Positions 36,557-48,957 of a stretch of DNA of 64,000 nt are shown piece by piece (position 1 is the first letter of the stretch; every line of letters starts with the position of its first letter). Made by a program: the position numbers and the translations under genes. A model generated the notes under the pieces. That model was not told the DNA's origin. It was given only the letters and a program-made list of their open reading frames with translations, and did no database searches. Where the stretch lies: NCBI GenBank assembly GCA_023213395.1, contig CM041465.1, forward strand, positions 202,995,741 through 203,059,740, written 5' to 3'. The DNA comes from Cycas panzhihuaensis. Its lineage: Eukaryota > Cycadophyta.

Positions 36557-39500
36557 TTTGATATCAGAGCGAGGTTGCTGGGTTGTTGCACCTCCATTTG
36601 AAGTTTTTTAAACAGCAAGAAAATATATTAGTATTTGAAGCATATCTACTCACAATAAGCAAATATTAGTTATATTTATCTTCTAGAAAGTTTTTCAACA
36701 GTTTCTTGTATTATTTTTTATCAAGACCTAATTATTCTTTATTTATACTTATGAAATAATAAATTTTTTTTTAAATATTTTTTCAGATCTTTGTAGAAGC
36801 ATAGCTACAATTAGCAAGTATTCAAGTTTTTATTATTTTACGAAGGTTTTATTAATAAGTTTTACATATTTTTATCAAATACTTGGTCATTTTCTAGTAT
36901 ATTTTATCTATTTATTTAATATTTTTTTAGATCTGTGTAGGACCACAATTGCAATCAATATTTATTCAAGTTTTCTCTAGATCTATGCTATATATTCTTT
37001 AGATCTACATATTTTATCAAATAGTTGACCATTTTCTAGTTTATTTTATTTATATATTTAATATTTTCTCCAAATCTATAATATTTCTCTAGATCTACAA
37101 TATTTTCTCATATCTATGTAATATTTTTTTCAAATCTATTTATTTTATGTAATATTTGACATTTTTTATACATTTAGTCCATTTACTTAATATCTTCTTT
37201 TATATCTGTGAAAGATTTTGTGCATACTCATCCTAACAAGCCTCTTAGAGAAGTTATACTATAGCAGATCTGTCTACTAGAAGACTCTGAAGTCCTTTTT
37301 CTATAAATCTACCATAGTTGCATTACCAGGCATTACCAGGTTCTTCCTATTTTTTCAGATATAAACATATATTTTCTCATTTCTTTGATATAAATCTACT
37401 CCAGTATATTTGAAAGATCTCATATATAAATATATATATTTTTTATTTATTTGATATACTTTCTTCAATATCTTTAAAAATTTTTCTAGTTTCATTTGTG
37501 GCTCCATTAAATCACCAAATTTTTCATGCTTTTCTATATAAATATAAATTTTTTTGAAATATCTCTTCTATAATATACATATTTTACAAAGATTTTTTTT
37601 TAACTAAAAAAACTCAGCACTTTTGTCATCTTTCCTTATTTTAGAATAAACTCATAAGATTTTGAGCTGATCCCCCATTAAAAGGAGTCGTATTTACATA
37701 CTCTGAATGTACATTCTGTATTTACCTATCATTTTGACCAAAGGCTTAGGGTACTGGGTTTTAAAAAGCCTCCCCTCATTTTGTAGGATCCATGGACATA
37801 ACCATCTTTCTTCTAAATAGACTAGACTTGAATACGTCTTAATCTCAAATTCTATGAAAACTTTATATTGAAACTTCTTCTTGAAATACTGCTGATACCA
37901 CCTTTCATGTCCTAAAGAATACTTCTGAATGACATTTTTGGTTTTCCAATACTAATCACTTATTAAATGCATCAATAATATTAGCTCTCTAAGCCCTTAA
38001 GTAGAATCAGATACCTTTTAAACTCGAGGATAATAACTATATTTGTAAACTCTACTTTAATCAATACTTTTTTTAAAAACCAGGCTTTGCACGACCTAAT
38101 TTAGATGCCTTCATTTTGCCCTTTGTTCACTACCAAATATACCCTGCAATAATGATTATAAGGCTCTATCATTAGTTACTTGTTTTTGCCATGGCACTAT
38201 AAAAATTTTGGCACATAATTATCAAAATTTTAGATAAAATTGATGTTGAATGAAAGCACTAAGTTTTTGTTCTTCCTTATATTGATCTTGAACTTTTGGT
38301 GGAGATGCATTTTTTAATAAAATTAAAAAAAAAAAAAAAAAACAAACAAATTGTATTGTATAATATTTAAATTCTAGGTTTTAAGAGGTTAGCCCCCCCC
38401 AAAACTTTAGCCCTTGGTTTTATTAAGCCATCACATAACCTTTAGTATGTTTTGAAAAGGGATTTTTAGCTTTATAACATTTGTTTTTTTTTTTTTTTTT
38501 CATTAAATATAGAGTACGCAGTAAAGTTTTACCATAACTTTTGACTAGGTCATCAATTTCTAATGAAACCTATCCCATTGTGTCTAAAATTTTCTGAGGT
38601 ATGATTTCGACTAGTCATATGCCATATTTGGAGCTGATTTAACCTAATTTCAATCATTTTAAAATCAATCAGTGATTTTTAAAGTCTTTTTAAATTATTT
38701 TCATAAAATCTCTTTTTTATTAGATTATATTTTATCATCAAAAGATTATTTTCTACCTAAATCTACTCTGCAACAATCTATTATCAGCAAACGTTATCAT
38801 CATATATTCATTTTATTTTTTAGATTTTATTTTAATCATTATTTTAATCAGTGAAAGTGACACTTTAGTATTTTTTTAATATTTTAACATAAAAGTACTT
38901 GTTGACATTTCTATTATGACTTTTTTGTTTTACATCAAAATTCAAATCTATCAGTTTCATTAGGAAACCGATTCACTCCTCTTCGAATTGACACTATTAT
39001 TTATAAGTTTTGAAGTATTTTTAAAAATTTATCATTATTGCATATTTACATATATTATTTCTCAAATTTTTTCAATTGAAAATATATTAAGCAGCTCTCT
39101 AAACTATATTTGATCATTTTTTATAGTTCTATGAATTTTTTACTAGTATTTTTATAATATTTTGAACCTTAGGCTCCCGTTAAGCCTCAAAAGGAGGACT
39201 ATATCTTTTCTTCATTAAATCTTGACTTGTAGGAATCCGTTCTTAAAATGGTCAGTTTTATTGACTAGATATTTCTTTGATCTTTAAACTGGTATAATTT
39301 CACTTTATTCTGATATTGTTTAGTACAGCTTTGAAGCTATTAAATTTAAGCATTCAATATATCCTAATAGGTTTGTCTTCTAAACTTTTCTTTTAAGAAG
39401 TTCTTTATTCTATTTAAGGCTTTTCTTTTGGCCTTTATATAAGCTTCTTTTAAGTTGTTTTGTTACAGAAATTGATCATAAAGTAAGTGATAAGATAATT

Positions 39501-39858
39501 GAACCTGTAACTTAAACGGATACAATTCATTTTTTTTTAAGTTTCTTCTTTATTTTTCTAAAGTAAAAATATACATATATATTTCAGTTTTCAACCTTAT
39601 ATATCTTCTTCAAAGCAAAGGATTTCTTGTATTTATTCAATTAAAAAATTAAAAAGTTAAGAATTTTTTTATTTTTCATTATCAAAGTTTTAATTCAGAC
39701 CTGCATAATTAAGAGGATCTTAGTTACATTTAAAATTTGCTTATATATTCATTATATTTTAAATTTTATCTGAAATTATATCTTATAAGTTTTTTATTTA
39801 TTGAGTTCTTTGACTTGGTAAAAGCATATTCCTTTTATGTACTAAAGTTTTCAATAAA
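36557..39858 (+). other. Leader of element I
   Basis: About 3.3 kb of T-rich non-coding DNA. At 36770-37160 the words agatctgtg and atattttttcaa recur irregularly. A leader module appears at 38385-38640 (ttagccccccccaaaac, then aacttttgactaggtc, tatcccattgtgtc) next to an A18-type run (38324-38341) and a T run (38486-38502). From about 38758 on the sequence also exists at 1-1153. Confidence 0.6.
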
Positions 39859-40523
39859 ATAACAATCATTCTTAATAAAGTACAATTTTTTATATTTGAT
39901 GGCCATAATTTTTCATAATGGCATAAAATAATACAAAATCATTTTATTACACGTGATCTTTGGAAATACTTACAAGATGAATATGATGTTAATATTAAGA
40001 AAAACATTAAAAAAATAATGAAGCCCTAGCTTTACTATTTTGCACTATAGATGATAAAGTATTTTCTAAAGTTTGTGATATGACAACCTCCAAAATCGTA
40101 TGGGATACCATACATTCTATTTGTGGGGGAGATGCCCTCGGTGAATTTAATATTAATATTGTTAAGCATGTGAGATAAGTGCCAGAGCAGGTGGATTGTA
40201 ATGACAAGACCAAGAAATATTCAAGTCAAATGCATGATCATATTATTGCACAAGAACCTGATCCTCCATTTGAGAGGGAGAAATATAATGATATGATAGT
40301 CACTCACAATGCAAAGACTTCAGAAGATAAAGTTAAAGTTCCAGTTGAGAAAGTTAAAGTTACAACCACACCTCCACATTTGAATCAAGCTTCATTTACT
40401 TACCGATTTTTTGCACCACTCAATGGTGAAGACACGCACATTGCGAAAAGGATGAAGCAAGCTAATAAAGATCAAGCTAAGAGACAAATTCTTAAAGGTT
40501 TTTTTAAGTTTAAATTTCATTAG
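39859..40523 (+). pseudogene. Gag-like ORF of element I
   Basis: The start codon has become ATA here (ATG in copy 1). The N-terminus reads FDGHNFS.WHKIIQNHFITR, DLWKYLQDEYDVNIKK, then after a frameshift NNEALALLFCTIDDKVFSK, SKIVWDTIHSICGGDALGEF. From 40179 an open run of 114 codons reads MPEQVDCNDKTKKYSSQMHD, IIAQEPDPPFEREKYND, PPHLNQASFTYRFFAPLNGE. Copia gag (UBN2) style; a Lys-rich C-terminus without zinc knuckle. The stop lies close to the 3' LTR, so nothing else is encoded. Confidence 0.78.
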
Positions 40524-40570
40524 TTTAAAGAGAAGACAAAGTTATTCATGATGACCATTAAGAGGGAGAA

Positions 40571-40953
40571 TATTGGAGTTAATGATCATCACCCTACTCC
40601 CATCTTTCAACCAGGAGTGTACACCCCACTCTCTCCAATTTATACATATAGGTGCTCACATATGAAGGTAAGTATAAGGTAAGGTTAAGTTAATTTGAGT
40701 TAAGTTCATTTGAGTTAAGTTACATTTTATTGTTATTTAAATTTTAAGGGTTGAGGAGTTTCCCTCCTCCCCCAAACTATATATTTGGAGGGGTGTGCAA
40801 CCCTAGTATCTTTAGACACCACCTATTTTTGGACATTTATAATGTTTTCTCTCAAACAATAAATTGAATATAAAGGATTATGTATTTTATGCAATAATGT
40901 ATTGATTATGTATTTATGTTCTGCACTGTTCTCTATCGTTTTATTTTCCTATA
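40571..40953 (+). repeat. 3' LTR of element I
   Basis: 383 bp, starting TATTGGAGTTAATGATC and ending TTTTCCTATA. It is followed by the CCTAT target duplication. The equivalent in copy 1 is 1867-2259. Confidence 0.9.
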
Positions 40954-41611
40954 CCTATTATATATAAATCAGATTTGATTTATATTTTCCAATTTTTATA
41001 TTTTATAAAGTTACCCTATTGATATTTGTCGACCGCCATATAGAATCCCCTACTTTATAAAGTTGCTTTTGATATTTTTTTCATAGTTTCGATTTGTAAT
41101 CTGTACGTCTTTATTATCGAATCTTAATATTGATTTCTTTTGGTATTATTTTATATTAAAGGTTATCAAGATACCTTTGATAAAATATTCTCTATCTCTT
41201 TTAATAGTTTATCAACTTTTAATATTGAGGTGTTTGAAGTGACTAGTTAAGAGATGGTTGAAGTTCTTTGGTATAACCTTGGGATAGACTAGGTGGTGCC
41301 TAGGACACTACTAAACCAATGGATATTGTGGAAATCTCCCTTTAAGAGCAAGACATTGGGACTGCTATGGAAATTAATTATGTCTATAGTGGTGTGGAAC
41401 ATTTGGAAGGAATATAATAGAAGAATTTTCTAAGGGAGGGAGATAGATGAACCTAGTCTTTATGAGATGATTTGCATGGCGATAGTAGAAATGCTTAAAC
41501 CCTTAGACAAGGAGATGGTCTTCAAGGGGGAGGAAGATATCATGGATAGTTGGGAGATTAAAAGACCTATGATCATTAGGGCAAAATGGAGAAAGTGTTC
41601 TTGGTAGGCGC

Positions 41612-43945
41612 TAAAACGCGTCCGCGGGGTGGTCTCCTATGTTTAGTAAGATGTGGCTAACTAAGATGTAATTAAGCTATGAGTGGGATCAATCAGCAAG
41701 AAAAACATCACGTAGGGTGTATGTGCACTGGAGCACAGATTCAGGACCTACAGATGGCGCCTAATTGCTTTAGGGTGATCTTTGGAGAGGGACGCAAGGT
41801 GAGGCCTTGGGTCATCCCAAAAGGAGAGGCCCTCCTACCCCTTGGATGGCCGGGAAGAGGAATAGAGGTCCTAAAGAGTTGCACCTTCTCAAGAGAGTGA
41901 GAAGGCGACGTATAGATGAATGTGCATAGTATGATATCCTACGTGTGGGCTAGTTAGGGAAGTAAGGAACGGATAACTCACGTCCAAAGAAAACTACCTA
42001 CACGTGATAAAAACAACTACAAACAAAAAGACACACAAATGCAAGGATGAATTCCTTTTCTCTTTTTTGTTTTCTATATGTTTTGCCGTACAAACATATG
42101 TGTGAAAGAAAAATGCTACAGGAAAGGACACAAAAGGAAAAGAAGAATATCTGGACCCATAGTGCAGTTGGAGTGTTGTAACCTTCGATTCTTTATGCAC
42201 TCTCCTGCTTGAACTTGTCACATAAACAAGAGACTAGCCGACGACGATTGTCGTGAGTGGTCAAGGGGCTATCTTACCTTCCCCAAACGTGCAAAAAGAA
42301 CAAAGCAAAGCAAGGACATCAAAAAGGAAATAAGGAAATACAACTAACAAGTGGCTAACCTGTTAACAAACTTGCCTCGTATGTATCTCCATTACTGCAA
42401 AGCCTGCCAATCACAACACGGGGGTTTCTCCCTCCCGGAAGAGGGGATACCAAATATATCTACTATATGTATATATAAATACAAAGAAGCTGATATCAAA
42501 TTAAGTCAAGGACATGTTGCACATTACTCCAAAACTCTAAACAGGACTCAAGCAAGCATCAACACCAAACGGTATCCAAAATAAAAGAGTTGGCCACGGA
42601 ATGGCCAACTCACCTACAGAAATCTCCACGTAGCCTCGAGGGAAGAAAAATAAAGTATAATGATTGTATGAGACAACGAGCAAGAGAGGAGATAGACTAG
42701 CAAAATGATATACAAGCACACCCAAGGGACGAAATGCTATGAGTAGCAAGTCGTCTAGTTGGGATGGGCTAAGGGTCATAAACCAACCGAGAAAGGTTTT
42801 GGGGCTTATGTGGTGCCCAAAACTAGCAAGTGTAGGTCTGAAACCAGCATGGCAAGGGGCTGCCAATGTTGTTTCAGATCTAGAAATAGGCTCTCAAATC
42901 CCTAGCCCAGCTCCAAGGGAGGCAGTAGGTGAAAGAGGAAGGAAAAGAAGGGTTTGGACCCTTGGGGAGAAGGTCAACAAGGGGGAGGACAGACCTTAGC
43001 AACCGTGAGAGCACAACTGTGATTTTGGAACCTTGGAGCTTTGCTTTGGAGAGTTCATATAAGTGCTCCTTTCTCCACTATGTAAACCTGCAAAGAGAGG
43101 GCTTGAGCTGCTGGAGCAGGGCCTGAGATGCAACTGGTATCCCTATGGAAAGAGCAGCAGAGCCAAGTGCAGGTTTTCTGGCAGTCCTAGAGAGAGAGTT
43201 ATAGTAGTGCAATGAAAAAATGGATGAAGCCCAGAGTAAAATGATTCACTTTTTAGGTTTTATGTTCTCCCTAACCCTAAGCGAGCATTTAGGGTTGCAG
43301 GGAAGTGAATAGGCACATACACCACGTGGCAGTTCTGTGAAAAGAGCATAAACTACTGCAACTATTTTAAAAAATAATTTTAAACAGTCATACCAAGGTA
43401 AACTTTGCGATACCACAGTAAATATCGCAGTACTACTAAGTTTATAGTGGTGCGGGCTTGTAGGCTAAAATTAGGATAGAAATGGGGCCTAAAGTCAAAT
43501 AGTGGGTATGATAAGGCTAGGCAGGCTAGGAATTATTGCCTGTGGACGGTGGCCGTAAGAGAGGGACGGGTCTCAATGGGAGGTCCTATCATACTTAGAA
43601 AGAAAATCATAGTAGAGGCAGGATGCTATCATGGATGAGACATGACCAACTAAGGTGCTCGAAGGGCCGTGGAGATGGTGTGGGTGGCTGAGTACCATAT
43701 GGGGTGCATGACTCACTGAGGAGTGCCCCCATGGTGGGTCATCATAGGCTAAGTGATGTACGACAGGAACAAGCTATGTGATCAAGCAAGAAAGCAATGT
43801 AGTCATGCAAATAATAGGCAAGCATGTGTCAGGCAATACACTAAGCAACCTCAACCAAGCAAAAGTGAGAATGGGAATAAGAAACTCATACCTGAGCTTA
43901 CTTGAGTCGACGCGTCCCAAATCCATTCCTGGTAGCTGAGAAACA
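41612..43945 (-). repeat. 3' LTR of gypsy G
   Basis: On the minus strand it starts TGTTTCTCAGCTACC; the outer end is TTTTA instead of TTTCA. The minus-strand tract CCAAGGGGGTAG (43946-43957) is the polypurine tract. Compared with the other LTR it lacks about 290 bp near 42990. Confidence 0.9.
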
Positions 43946-44339
43946 CTACCCCCTTGGCAGCAGAGCCTCACCGCTCGGAAGCATGGTGTGATGGTGAATG
44001 CTAGCAACCAAAAACTGTTAATAGCACATGCATATATATATAAATAAATCATGAACAACATATGGACTAAGGGTGTCGACGAGTGTCATGGCGGAATGCA
44101 TAGACAAGGGAGACGGAGACGAGGACAACATAGGGGCTGCCTATGCATCGTCTAAAAGTTGACCTGTAAATAAAGAAAGCGAAAGAGGGGGGATGCCCCT
44201 GTTGCTAAAATACAATGTTATAGGTGATGTGAGGGTATCACATAGATTAAACAAGCAGACCAGAAGAAAGGTGACTAGAGACTTGAGTAACGGGTTGGCC
44301 AAGCAAGTCTCTCAAAGGCAGTTGCTAAGAAGAGGAAGG

Positions 44340-44745
44340 CGACGCTCAAGGATGAGGCGAATGAGGTCATTCGCCTCAGCATTGAGGGCTCGAAGAATAT
44401 GACGAACATCGATGGACTAGAAGTGAGCAAGGAGAGATTTGGCGATCAAAGCAAGAGTTCTCAAGTGAGGGCATCACACCTGGTAAACCTAGGTGAGATG
44501 AGACACCACCACCTGAGAGTCACAAAGCAAAATGATAGGTCTGTGATAGAAACGAAGAGCGTTAATAAGAGCTTCAATAATGGTCGTGTACTTGGCTTCA
44601 TTATTAGTAGCCTTGGGGAGGAAGATTCTAAAGCACAGGAAATCATGTCCGAAGGGGCTGCGAAGGATCCAAGCGGCAGTAGAAGGTCCAGGGTTACCAC
44701 AACTTCCGTCGTTGGTAAAAATGTAGAGAGACATGAGTGACACAA
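44340..44745 (-). pseudogene. Gypsy G RNase H (plant Tat-type second RNase H)
   Basis: Minus-strand reading: MSLYIFTNDGSCGNPGPS, AAWILRSPFGHDFLCFRIFL, PKATNNEAKYTTIIEAL, ILLCDSQVVVSHLT, then in the same frame VYQV, CPHLRTLALIAKSLLAHF, SIDVRHILRALNAEANDL. The catalytic set is complete: D in NDGS, E in NNEAKY, D in CDSQ, D in AEANDL. Three stops interrupt the second half, after HLT, after YQV and after AHF. The form resembles the additional RNase H of Tat-lineage gypsy elements. Normally RT and RNase H lie upstream and integrase downstream; neither is found here. Confidence 0.88.
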
Positions 44746-45259
44746 AGTCCTGGCAATAATAAACAATAATAGAGCGAGAGAGAAGCTCAAACGATGAGCA
44801 ATAAGTGGCCGTAAAGGATAGGAGGACTTAGCAATGAGGCTACCCAAGGACGAGAGTAAGCAGTCTGACCACTACCTGAGACCAGGTGAAAAAAAGACAC
44901 CCTAGGGTACCAAAGGTTACTTTGGGAAGCAAAACATGCTCCCAGACAGGGGGAACATTCCCTCTGGAGAGCCCAAGAGCAGAAAAGAGCTGTAAAAACG
45001 AGTCCAAGATGGCGAAATGATCCAAACGATTATAAACTCGGGCATGCACGGGAGTGGCACATAGAACGAGATAGAAGGACGCTATAAAAAAGTGCAATGA
45101 TGAGGTGCCATAAATGCACTCACAAGAAAGAGCGAACTGAACGCTACAGGAGCGCAATAGGAGGTAGGACTAGAAGACCAAGGTGGTCAAGGAAACGAGA
45201 CAGTCCAAACGGCTATCGCGAGAGCAAAAATGTAGACAGTGCCCGTCGGGGCCTCCGCC

Positions 45260-45268
45260 TATATAAGG
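45260..45268 (+). promoter_or_regulatory. Possible TATA box facing against G's own strand
   Basis: TATATAAGG in a GC-rich setting on the plus strand, about 160 bp before an ATG (45427) that is followed by a consensus splice donor. It points opposite to G's own genes. The link to a transcript is inference. Confidence 0.4.
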
Positions 45269-45426
45269 AAATTCAATAGAAAACATATTCATTTTCACCA
45301 GCTCTCGAAAGAAACCAGAGCCATTCCCTTACGCAGCAGAGCACCACCCGATTTCGGAGGCACGTAGAAGGAGATCGGACTATTGGATCGGAGCACAGAG
45401 ACAGTTGCCGAGACCATCACAGCAAG

Positions 45427-46645
45427 ATGGTGACAGCCAGGCTAGATCTAGTGAGTGGATCCCATGAAACCTATCCCATTTTGAAGTTTTCATTTCAGCA
45501 CTTTTTGTTATTTTTTATGTAGTTTTCATACCCCATATGGGCAAATAGTGACCTCTCGGAGTCTGAATTGGACCCAGAAAGAGGGGGGACCTAGGCATTA
45601 GGGAGCTCGGTCGATGGGCCCTCTGAGGTCCACCCAAGATTTTTATTTTTAGGTAGAAACCCCCTTTGTGGGGAGAGGGGGGAGGCATTCGTACCATGGC
45701 AAAGATCGTGATATCATGATCTTTGTTGCAGGGCAGTGATAAGGGCCTGCAGGCTACAGATCGTGAGGAGATCTAGAGAGGCGACAGTTGAGCCAGTCCC
45801 ACTGAGGAGAGAGGCCCAGGCGGAGGTGGTACCTAAGGAGGAGGTGCCAGTAGCTGGCAGGGAGCTAGGAGGAGATGTTGTCACACGGACAGAGGAGCTG
45901 GCGGCCACAGCAAGTGAGGCCTAACCATTTCCCACCGTTTGATAGCTAAATAGATAATTTGGTTTGGTTTTATTTCGGTATGTAGCTAAATATATACTGA
46001 CATATGGTATGTTGGATTTATAGGTACTACGGAGATCCAGTGGTTAGTAGAGGTCATGGTGAGGGAGATGTTCCCTTAAGTATACGCAAAGGGGCAACCG
46101 CCCATCTAGGCAAAGGACACACCTAGATCGACAGGTACCCACATGGCAGCATTCACCCCATTGGCGAGGGTGAGAGATATCTGGGCTGCAGAGTCCTAAG
46201 AGCACATAACATTCAGGGGACAGATGCAATGAGAGTTGGATGAGGCCAGGGGCGAGCAGGATGTATTGTAGAGTCACGTACAGGCTCTAGAGGCTCGGGG
46301 AGGAGCAGATGGAGACATAGAGAGCAGGGTCTGAATGGTAGTCCTAGAAGAGCATCTCTGAGGGACGGAGGAGAGGTTCCAGAACATGGAGGAGAGACTC
46401 CGGGGAGTACAGGGAGAGAGGGATCGTATCCAGGCTCAATACGATCAGCTGGTAGGCCAGGCAGCATCGAGGTTGAGCAGGAGCAGGATGTGTACCCACA
46501 TGGCAGCGATGACCCTGAGATGGCCATGTGATGAGGGGAGCGAGGTAGGGAGCTCGCGGAGGCCCAGGAGGAGCCTCGGAGGGATGTGGTCCCCAGGAGA
46601 GGGATCACACAGACCAGGAGAGTAGTACATATGTGTTTGATTTTG
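45427..46645 (+). pseudogene. Antisense gene-like region in gypsy G
   Basis: A short first exon is possible: ATG at 45427, eight codons, then the donor GTGAGT at 45451. An acceptor tttgttgcag ends at 45731, before an open Glu/Val/Ala-rich run (REATVEPVPLRREAQAEVVP) to 45921. Another acceptor, tttatag, ends at 46023, before a frame reading TTEIQWLVEVMVREMFP, VRDIWAAES, SHVQALEARGGADGDIESRV, ERLRGVQGERDRIQAQYDQL, which looks like a coiled coil. About seven TAG/TAA stops break the last part and the second exon is out of frame with the first. Antisense ORFs are known from some Tat-lineage elements; a captured host gene is the alternative. Confidence 0.45.
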
Positions 46646-46649
46646 GCAG

Positions 46650-47800
46650 GGGAAAGCACGGGCCTCTAGGGGGTCATATATAGAGCCATATGATTGTATC
46701 CCCCTACAAGGACACTAGCTTCCCATATGTACGATATAATATATGATTTTGATGTATATATATAGACGAGGTAATTGGTGCCCCATTTTGATATGAGATG
46801 ATGTATATATCATGTGTGGCAGATGACATGTATTTTTTGTTATGTATGTTATAGATGCTTTGTTATATGATATTCGTATTTCCTTCTATGTATGGCTATA
46901 TATCTAACAAGAGCACACATGTCCACCATGAGTAGAGGTGATAAGCACATGTGGGGTTAGAAATAGAGCAACATGCATGTCCATGGAGGAGCATAGTAGG
47001 ATATACGAAGGAAACACCAGATGAGAGAGGGGGAGTAACGATACTCCAGAGCGTCATCCTAACTGGGGGATGCACAAATAGGAATGCAAAAGTCCCAAAA
47101 AGATATGGGGACACGGGTTCCACAGGAGGAACTAGAAAGAAGCAGGAGAGGCCATCTTAAATTATCATTCCACCCATGACTGGGAGAAATGGGCACAACT
47201 TAAGATGGTATTTTAGGCTCATTTCGGAGCATAAAGAAAGAAAGAGGTGTGCCTAGATCCCATAGGGGTAGGGGTAGTCACACGCAAAATAGGAGATAGG
47301 TGACGAAGGGTTGGCCCAGTGTGGCTAAGCCTACCAGTAAACTCGCCATAGTCAGAACTAGATAAGTGCAACGAACTTGGCATGCGATGGATCGCGTGGC
47401 AAGGTTGCATCTGAGCGAAGGTGGCTCTAGTCCTAGGTAAGGATCTAGAGTGTGAAGAAGAAGTATCTCTACGAGTGGTTCGTCGACGCAAACGCCTATG
47501 TAAAACCGCTCGAGGAGGCCGAGAAGGTGAAATAGGTGGCTGGTTTAGGACCAGCAGCTCGGGAGCCAATGTGGAATGAGGAGGAGTAGAAATATTTGAT
47601 CAAGATATCCCCCTAGGTGCTCGTGAAACTAGGGTGACACGTCGAGGAGAGAGCTCATAATCGTTGCTATCTGACCCAAAATCAGTCATGATGGCTAAGT
47701 AACCATAACCACCTATGCCAATAGGGGAAAACCTAACTAGGTTTGGCTCATGACATGGCATAGGGCTTGACTGATGAAGGTCGGTCTCCTAAAACAAAGG
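46650..47800. other. Part of gypsy G without recognised coding
   Basis: RT should lie here or near here on the minus strand, but I find no catalytic YxDD, no RRMNP-type start and no integrase motif. A minus-strand open run at 47219-47569 is Arg/Ser/Pro-rich and unrecognised. Confidence 0.55.
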
Positions 47801-47802
47801 TC

Positions 47803-48663
47803 TCATGGAAGGGATAGCCTCCTCAGGATCACTATCTTCATCATCGAAAATAGCCTGGCAGGTTGGATGAGAGGTGTGAGATGGCATAGGCTCATGGGCG
47901 ACAACCTTAACTCATCCTTCATGGACAAATTTAAGTTGCCCCCAACACATGGAGCAGATTGCTCCCATTTGGTCGAGCTATGGCTGACCCAATAAGAGGT
48001 TGTACTCCACATCGATATCGAGTACAACAACCCGATGTAAATGCTTTTTCCTCCTAAGGTGAGGGAAAGGGAGACTATCCCTAAAGGGGACTTCTCAGTC
48101 CCATCATACCCTTGGCATTTCCAAGGGACAGACTCAAGGGCTACTATGCCTAGCTCCTTGAGCATATGCGTAGACATAGCATTAACAGAAGAGCCATTAT
48201 CTATAATGGTCCTCTTTATAATAAAATTAGGAGTGTCAATGGTAATGATGAATGGGTAATGCAAAAGCTTCTCCCACTCACTAGGAGATGGGAGATCTCT
48301 GGGATCAAATGAGATGACAGGTGGTCCATGGGAGGTATCACCTACCGCATGGATGAAAGCATCTTGTTGGCCAAGAGCTTCAAGAAGAAGATCATGTTGC
48401 TCAGGGCAGCTTCTTAAGACATCCATCAAGGGCATCCCCGCAGCGACGGTGTGGAGCTCGTCAATGATAGAGAAGGGCCTACCCTTCGCAGTAGGTTGGG
48501 TAAGTGCCCTTCGAAAGTCGTAACGGTCAGGGCATATGGGAACAGTCTTAGGAAGTGTAGGGGGTTCCGGAAGAGAAGTTTTTAGAAGAGGATCAAGGTG
48601 AGATGTGGATGAAGAGGCATTGGCTGCCTCTTTAGCAGCTTGAGACCAGGTTAAGGCATACAA
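47803..48663 (-). CDS. Gypsy G aspartic protease region
   Basis: An open minus-strand frame of 286 codons. The protease centre reads IKRTIIDNGSSVNAMSTHML at about 48215-48155, with the catalytic D-N-G-S usual in Athila/Tat proteases. It is followed by KELGIVALESVPWKCQGYDG and GIVSLSLTLGG, the strands and flap region. The upstream half (RYDFRRALTQPTAKGRPFSI, MPLMDVLRSCPEQHDLLL) is the gag-protease linker. The protein would cut the polyprotein. There is no clear own start, as expected for a gag-pol product; the last 60 codons look shifted out of frame. Confidence 0.85.
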   Translation of the reverse strand: MYALTWSQAAKEAANASSSTSHLDPLLKTSLPEPPTLPKTVPICPDRYDFRRALTQPTAKGRPFSIIDELHTVAAGMPLMDVLRSCPEQHDLLLEALGQQDAFIHAVGDTSHGPPVISFDPRDLPSPSEWEKLLHYPFIITIDTPNFIIKRTIIDNGSSVNAMSTHMLKELGIVALESVPWKCQGYDGTEKSPLGIVSLSLTLGGKSIYIGLLYSISMWSTTSYWVSHSSTKWEQSAPCVGGNLNLSMKDELRLSPMSLCHLTPLIQPARLFSMMKIVILRRLSLP

Positions 48664-48957
48664 CGGAGTGGTCTCAAGTAATTGGACAACCTTCTTTCCC
48701 TTGTTGCAGGATCGTAAAGGTGAGGGAACATAGTGGTCAGGGGAATGCGAGGAGGATGATGAATCTCACGCACCCTTCCCTCTACCGTACAAAGGGTGAG
48801 AATTAGGGGATCTACCCTGGTTCTGGTTGTTTCTTTGTTGAGCATTACGATCACGCTCCCCATGTTTGGGGAATGGATCCTTATGAACGGGTTGATCAGG
48901 ATTGGGCCTCGAGGCCCATCTGGGAGACAAATCACGTGGTGGGGCATCACAAGGGTG

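Larger units (their letters stand above)
36164..40953 (+). mobile_element. Element I, gag-only copia-like element, complete
   Basis: LTRs at 36164-36556 and 40571-40953 (393 and 383 bp). A perfect CCTAT target duplication lies at 36159-36163 and 40954-40958. The primer-binding-like TTGATATCAGAGC follows the 5' LTR and a polypurine tract (ttaagagggagaa) precedes the 3' LTR. The 4.0 kb interior has about 3.3 kb of leader and then one gag-like ORF ending about 50 bp before the polypurine tract. No protease, integrase or RT. Confidence 0.93.

Noticed and set aside
42351-43126. Open runs in the left G LTR (also 52302-52642)
   Set aside because: They lie inside LTRs, occur in both copies with different breaks and match no protein.
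46213-46659. Minus-strand 148-codon Pro/Ser/Leu-rich run in G
   Set aside because: It is the complement of the Glu/Arg-rich coiled-coil frame and has no protease, RT or integrase motif.
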